7,863 nucleotides of DNA from Prevotellaceae bacterium (GTDB taxonomy: Bacteria > Bacteroidota > Bacteroidia > Bacteroidales > UBA932): assembly GCA_031273285.1 (NCBI GenBank), contig JAISSE010000272.1, positions 1 to 7,863 on the forward strand, in the 5' to 3' direction. The notes beneath the pieces were generated by a model that was not told where the DNA came from, made no database searches, and saw only the letters and a list, made by a program, of their open reading frames with translations. A program made the translations under genes and the position numbers. Positions 6,851 to 7,863 of this stretch are shown one piece after another. Each line of letters opens with the position of its first letter. Position 1 is the first letter of the stretch.

Positions 6851-6880
6851 TCGGGCTGTCGAAAATTGTACTTATCTTTG
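6851..6880 (+). promoter_or_regulatory. Promoter of the Gfo/Idh/MocA oxidoreductase gene
   Basis: TATCTTTG (6873-6880) is a full match to TAnnTTTG and identical to the tRNA promoter box. The expected -33 position (6851-6853) reads TCG, not TTG; the nearest TTG (6844-6846) is 26 bases away. A weak -33 suggests dependence on an activator, which would fit the direct repeat overlapping this area. The leader to the ATG at 6907 is about 20 bases. Confidence 0.7.
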
Positions 6881-6906
6881 CATAAATTTTTAATTTCTAT
6901 AAAATA

Positions 6907-7863
6907 ATGAAAAAGATTGGATTTTTCGGCTATTATGCTCTGTCTGTTTTGCTTGCAGCGCCTTTTTATTTGTCGGGACAGGACGGCAAGCCGCTGCGTC
7001 TGGCAGTTGCGGGAGTTTCTCACGGGCATTTATGGGAAGTGATTAAGCGTGTTGAACGCGGTGATTTTGTTATTGTCGGCGTTTTTGAAGCCGACAAACA
7101 GTTGCTGCATAATAACGGGTTGCGCGGTAAAGCGGATGCCGCCGTCTTTTATGACAATCTGGAAAAAATGCTGGATGAGACAAAACCGGAAGCAGTTGTC
7201 GCTTACGGTTCTACATACGACCATCTTAGTGTTGTTGAAGCCTGCGCGCCAAGAGGTATTCATGTGATGGTCGAAAAACCTTTGGCTGTCAATATGAAAC
7301 ATGCAAACAAAATGGAGCTTCTGGCACGAAAGCACAACATACATCTGCTTACAAATTATGAAACAACATGGTATGACACTAATCATGAGGCATATAAATT
7401 AATCAGTGATGACGTTATCGGCAGAATTAACCGTATTAATATTTACGATGGACATCAGGGTCCGTTCGAAATCGGTTGCGGAAAGGAGTTTACCGACTGG
7501 CTGACAGACCCGAAACTTAATGGTGGAGGGGCAATTACGGATTTTGGCTGCTACGGCGCAAATCTGGCTACATGGCTTCTCAACGGCGAAAAACCGATAA
7601 GCGTGTACGGGGTTTTGAAACATCAAAAACCGGATAAATATCCCAAAGTGGATGACGATGCAACGATTGTCGCAGAGTATCCTTCGGTAACAGTGCAGAT
7701 TATGGCTTCGTGGAACTGGTCCGCAAATCGCAAGGATATGCACATCTACGGCAACAAAGGTTATATATATCAGGATACTCCGAATAAAATGCGTGTCTAT
7801 GCCGACAAAAAAATATCGGAAGTTACACCTCCGCAGCTGAAATCTCCTTATAATGACTCTTTT
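6907..7863 (+). CDS. Exported Gfo/Idh/MocA-family oxidoreductase (3' end cut by window)
   Basis: NAD(P)-dependent sugar or sugar-derivative dehydrogenase family; the substrate cannot be told. The frame is open to the window end, giving 319 residues. It starts MKKIGFFGYYALSVLLAAPFYLSGQ, a Sec-type signal peptide (probably cut around 24-25) without a twin-arginine motif. A Rossmann domain follows: LAVAGVSHGHLW (32-43) replaces the usual GxGxxG, then the family hallmark VEKPLA (122-127). In the substrate domain, GGGAITDFGCYG (206-217) supplies the conserved Asp212; the position often held by His carries Tyr216. The segment MASWNWSANRKDMHIYGNKG (266-285) also fits the family. The ATG at 6907 follows a TAnnTTTG promoter and an A-rich leader. 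It is transcribed away from purH. Perhaps 50-150 residues are missing at the C terminus, and a following gene may share the transcript. Confidence 0.9.
   Translation, partial: MKKIGFFGYYALSVLLAAPFYLSGQDGKPLRLAVAGVSHGHLWEVIKRVERGDFVIVGVFEADKQLLHNNGLRGKADAAVFYDNLEKMLDETKPEAVVAYGSTYDHLSVVEACAPRGIHVMVEKPLAVNMKHANKMELLARKHNIHLLTNYETTWYDTNHEAYKLISDDVIGRINRINIYDGHQGPFEIGCGKEFTDWLTDPKLNGGGAITDFGCYGANLATWLLNGEKPISVYGVLKHQKPDKYPKVDDDATIVAEYPSVTVQIMASWNWSANRKDMHIYGNKGYIYQDTPNKMRVYADKKISEVTPPQLKSPYNDSF

Larger units (their letters stand above)
6633..6906. other. Divergent purH / oxidoreductase intergenic region
   Basis: This 274-base, A/T-rich region carries start signals for both flanking genes. Towards purH lie a -7-like box and two 9-base direct repeats. 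In the middle are three short inverted repeats: TACC-TCT-GGTA (6761-6771), ATTGT-GA-ACAAT (6771-6782) and CGGCA-ATA-TGCCG (6801-6813). Towards the oxidoreductase lies an imperfect direct repeat (6837-6852 and 6858-6876) that runs into the TATCTTTG box. No convincing small gene is present. Confidence 0.7.

Noticed and set aside
6783..6893. A 36-codon open frame starting ATGGATAAATTT upstream of the oxidoreductase
   Set aside because: It runs through the TATCTTTG promoter box and the repeats, has no start signal of its own and shows no recognisable sequence.

Overview
The window looks like ordinary chromosomal DNA from a member of the Bacteroidota, probably Bacteroidales. The promoters point that way: TAnnTTTG boxes with an upstream TTG stand before three transcription units, at 2698-2727, 3703-3732 and, in a weaker form, 6696-6728 on the minus strand. 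A fourth TATCTTTG box without a clear TTG lies at 6873-6880. Start codons are preceded by A/T-rich leaders without Shine-Dalgarno sequences. Protein motifs, such as GTTGVGKT in ClpB and the purH-mreB gene pair, fit the same phylum.

Layout, left to right. Positions 1-2442 (+) hold most of the disaggregase gene clpB, whose first ~50 codons lie before the window. A 308-base gap follows (2443-2750), with two copies of a short repeat, a 16-base palindrome, small hairpins and a promoter. Positions 2751-3635 (+) encode an exported lytic transglycosylase of the MltD/SLT type. A promoter, a tRNA-Val(UAC) gene (3754-3828) and a strong intrinsic terminator follow. Positions 3907-4041 hold a large imperfect inverted repeat of the same repeat family. 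On the minus strand, purH (6632-5112) is followed after 28 bases by mreB (5083-4061), probably as one transcript. A divergent intergenic region (6633-6906) rich in inverted and direct repeats separates purH from an exported Gfo/Idh/MocA-family oxidoreductase (6907 to the window end, +), which is cut off by the edge.

The genes are mostly housekeeping: protein quality control (ClpB), cell-wall remodelling (MltD-like enzyme), cell shape (MreB), the last two steps of purine synthesis to IMP (PurH) and a tRNA. MreB and the transglycosylase both concern peptidoglycan, but they are on opposite strands and converge, so they are not one operon.

I found no new defence, mobile or biosynthetic system. 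The points most worth checking are the absence of mreC/mreD after mreB, the repeat family whose inverted copies bracket the transglycosylase-tRNA segment exactly where mreC would be expected, and the dense symmetry in the purH/oxidoreductase intergenic region.
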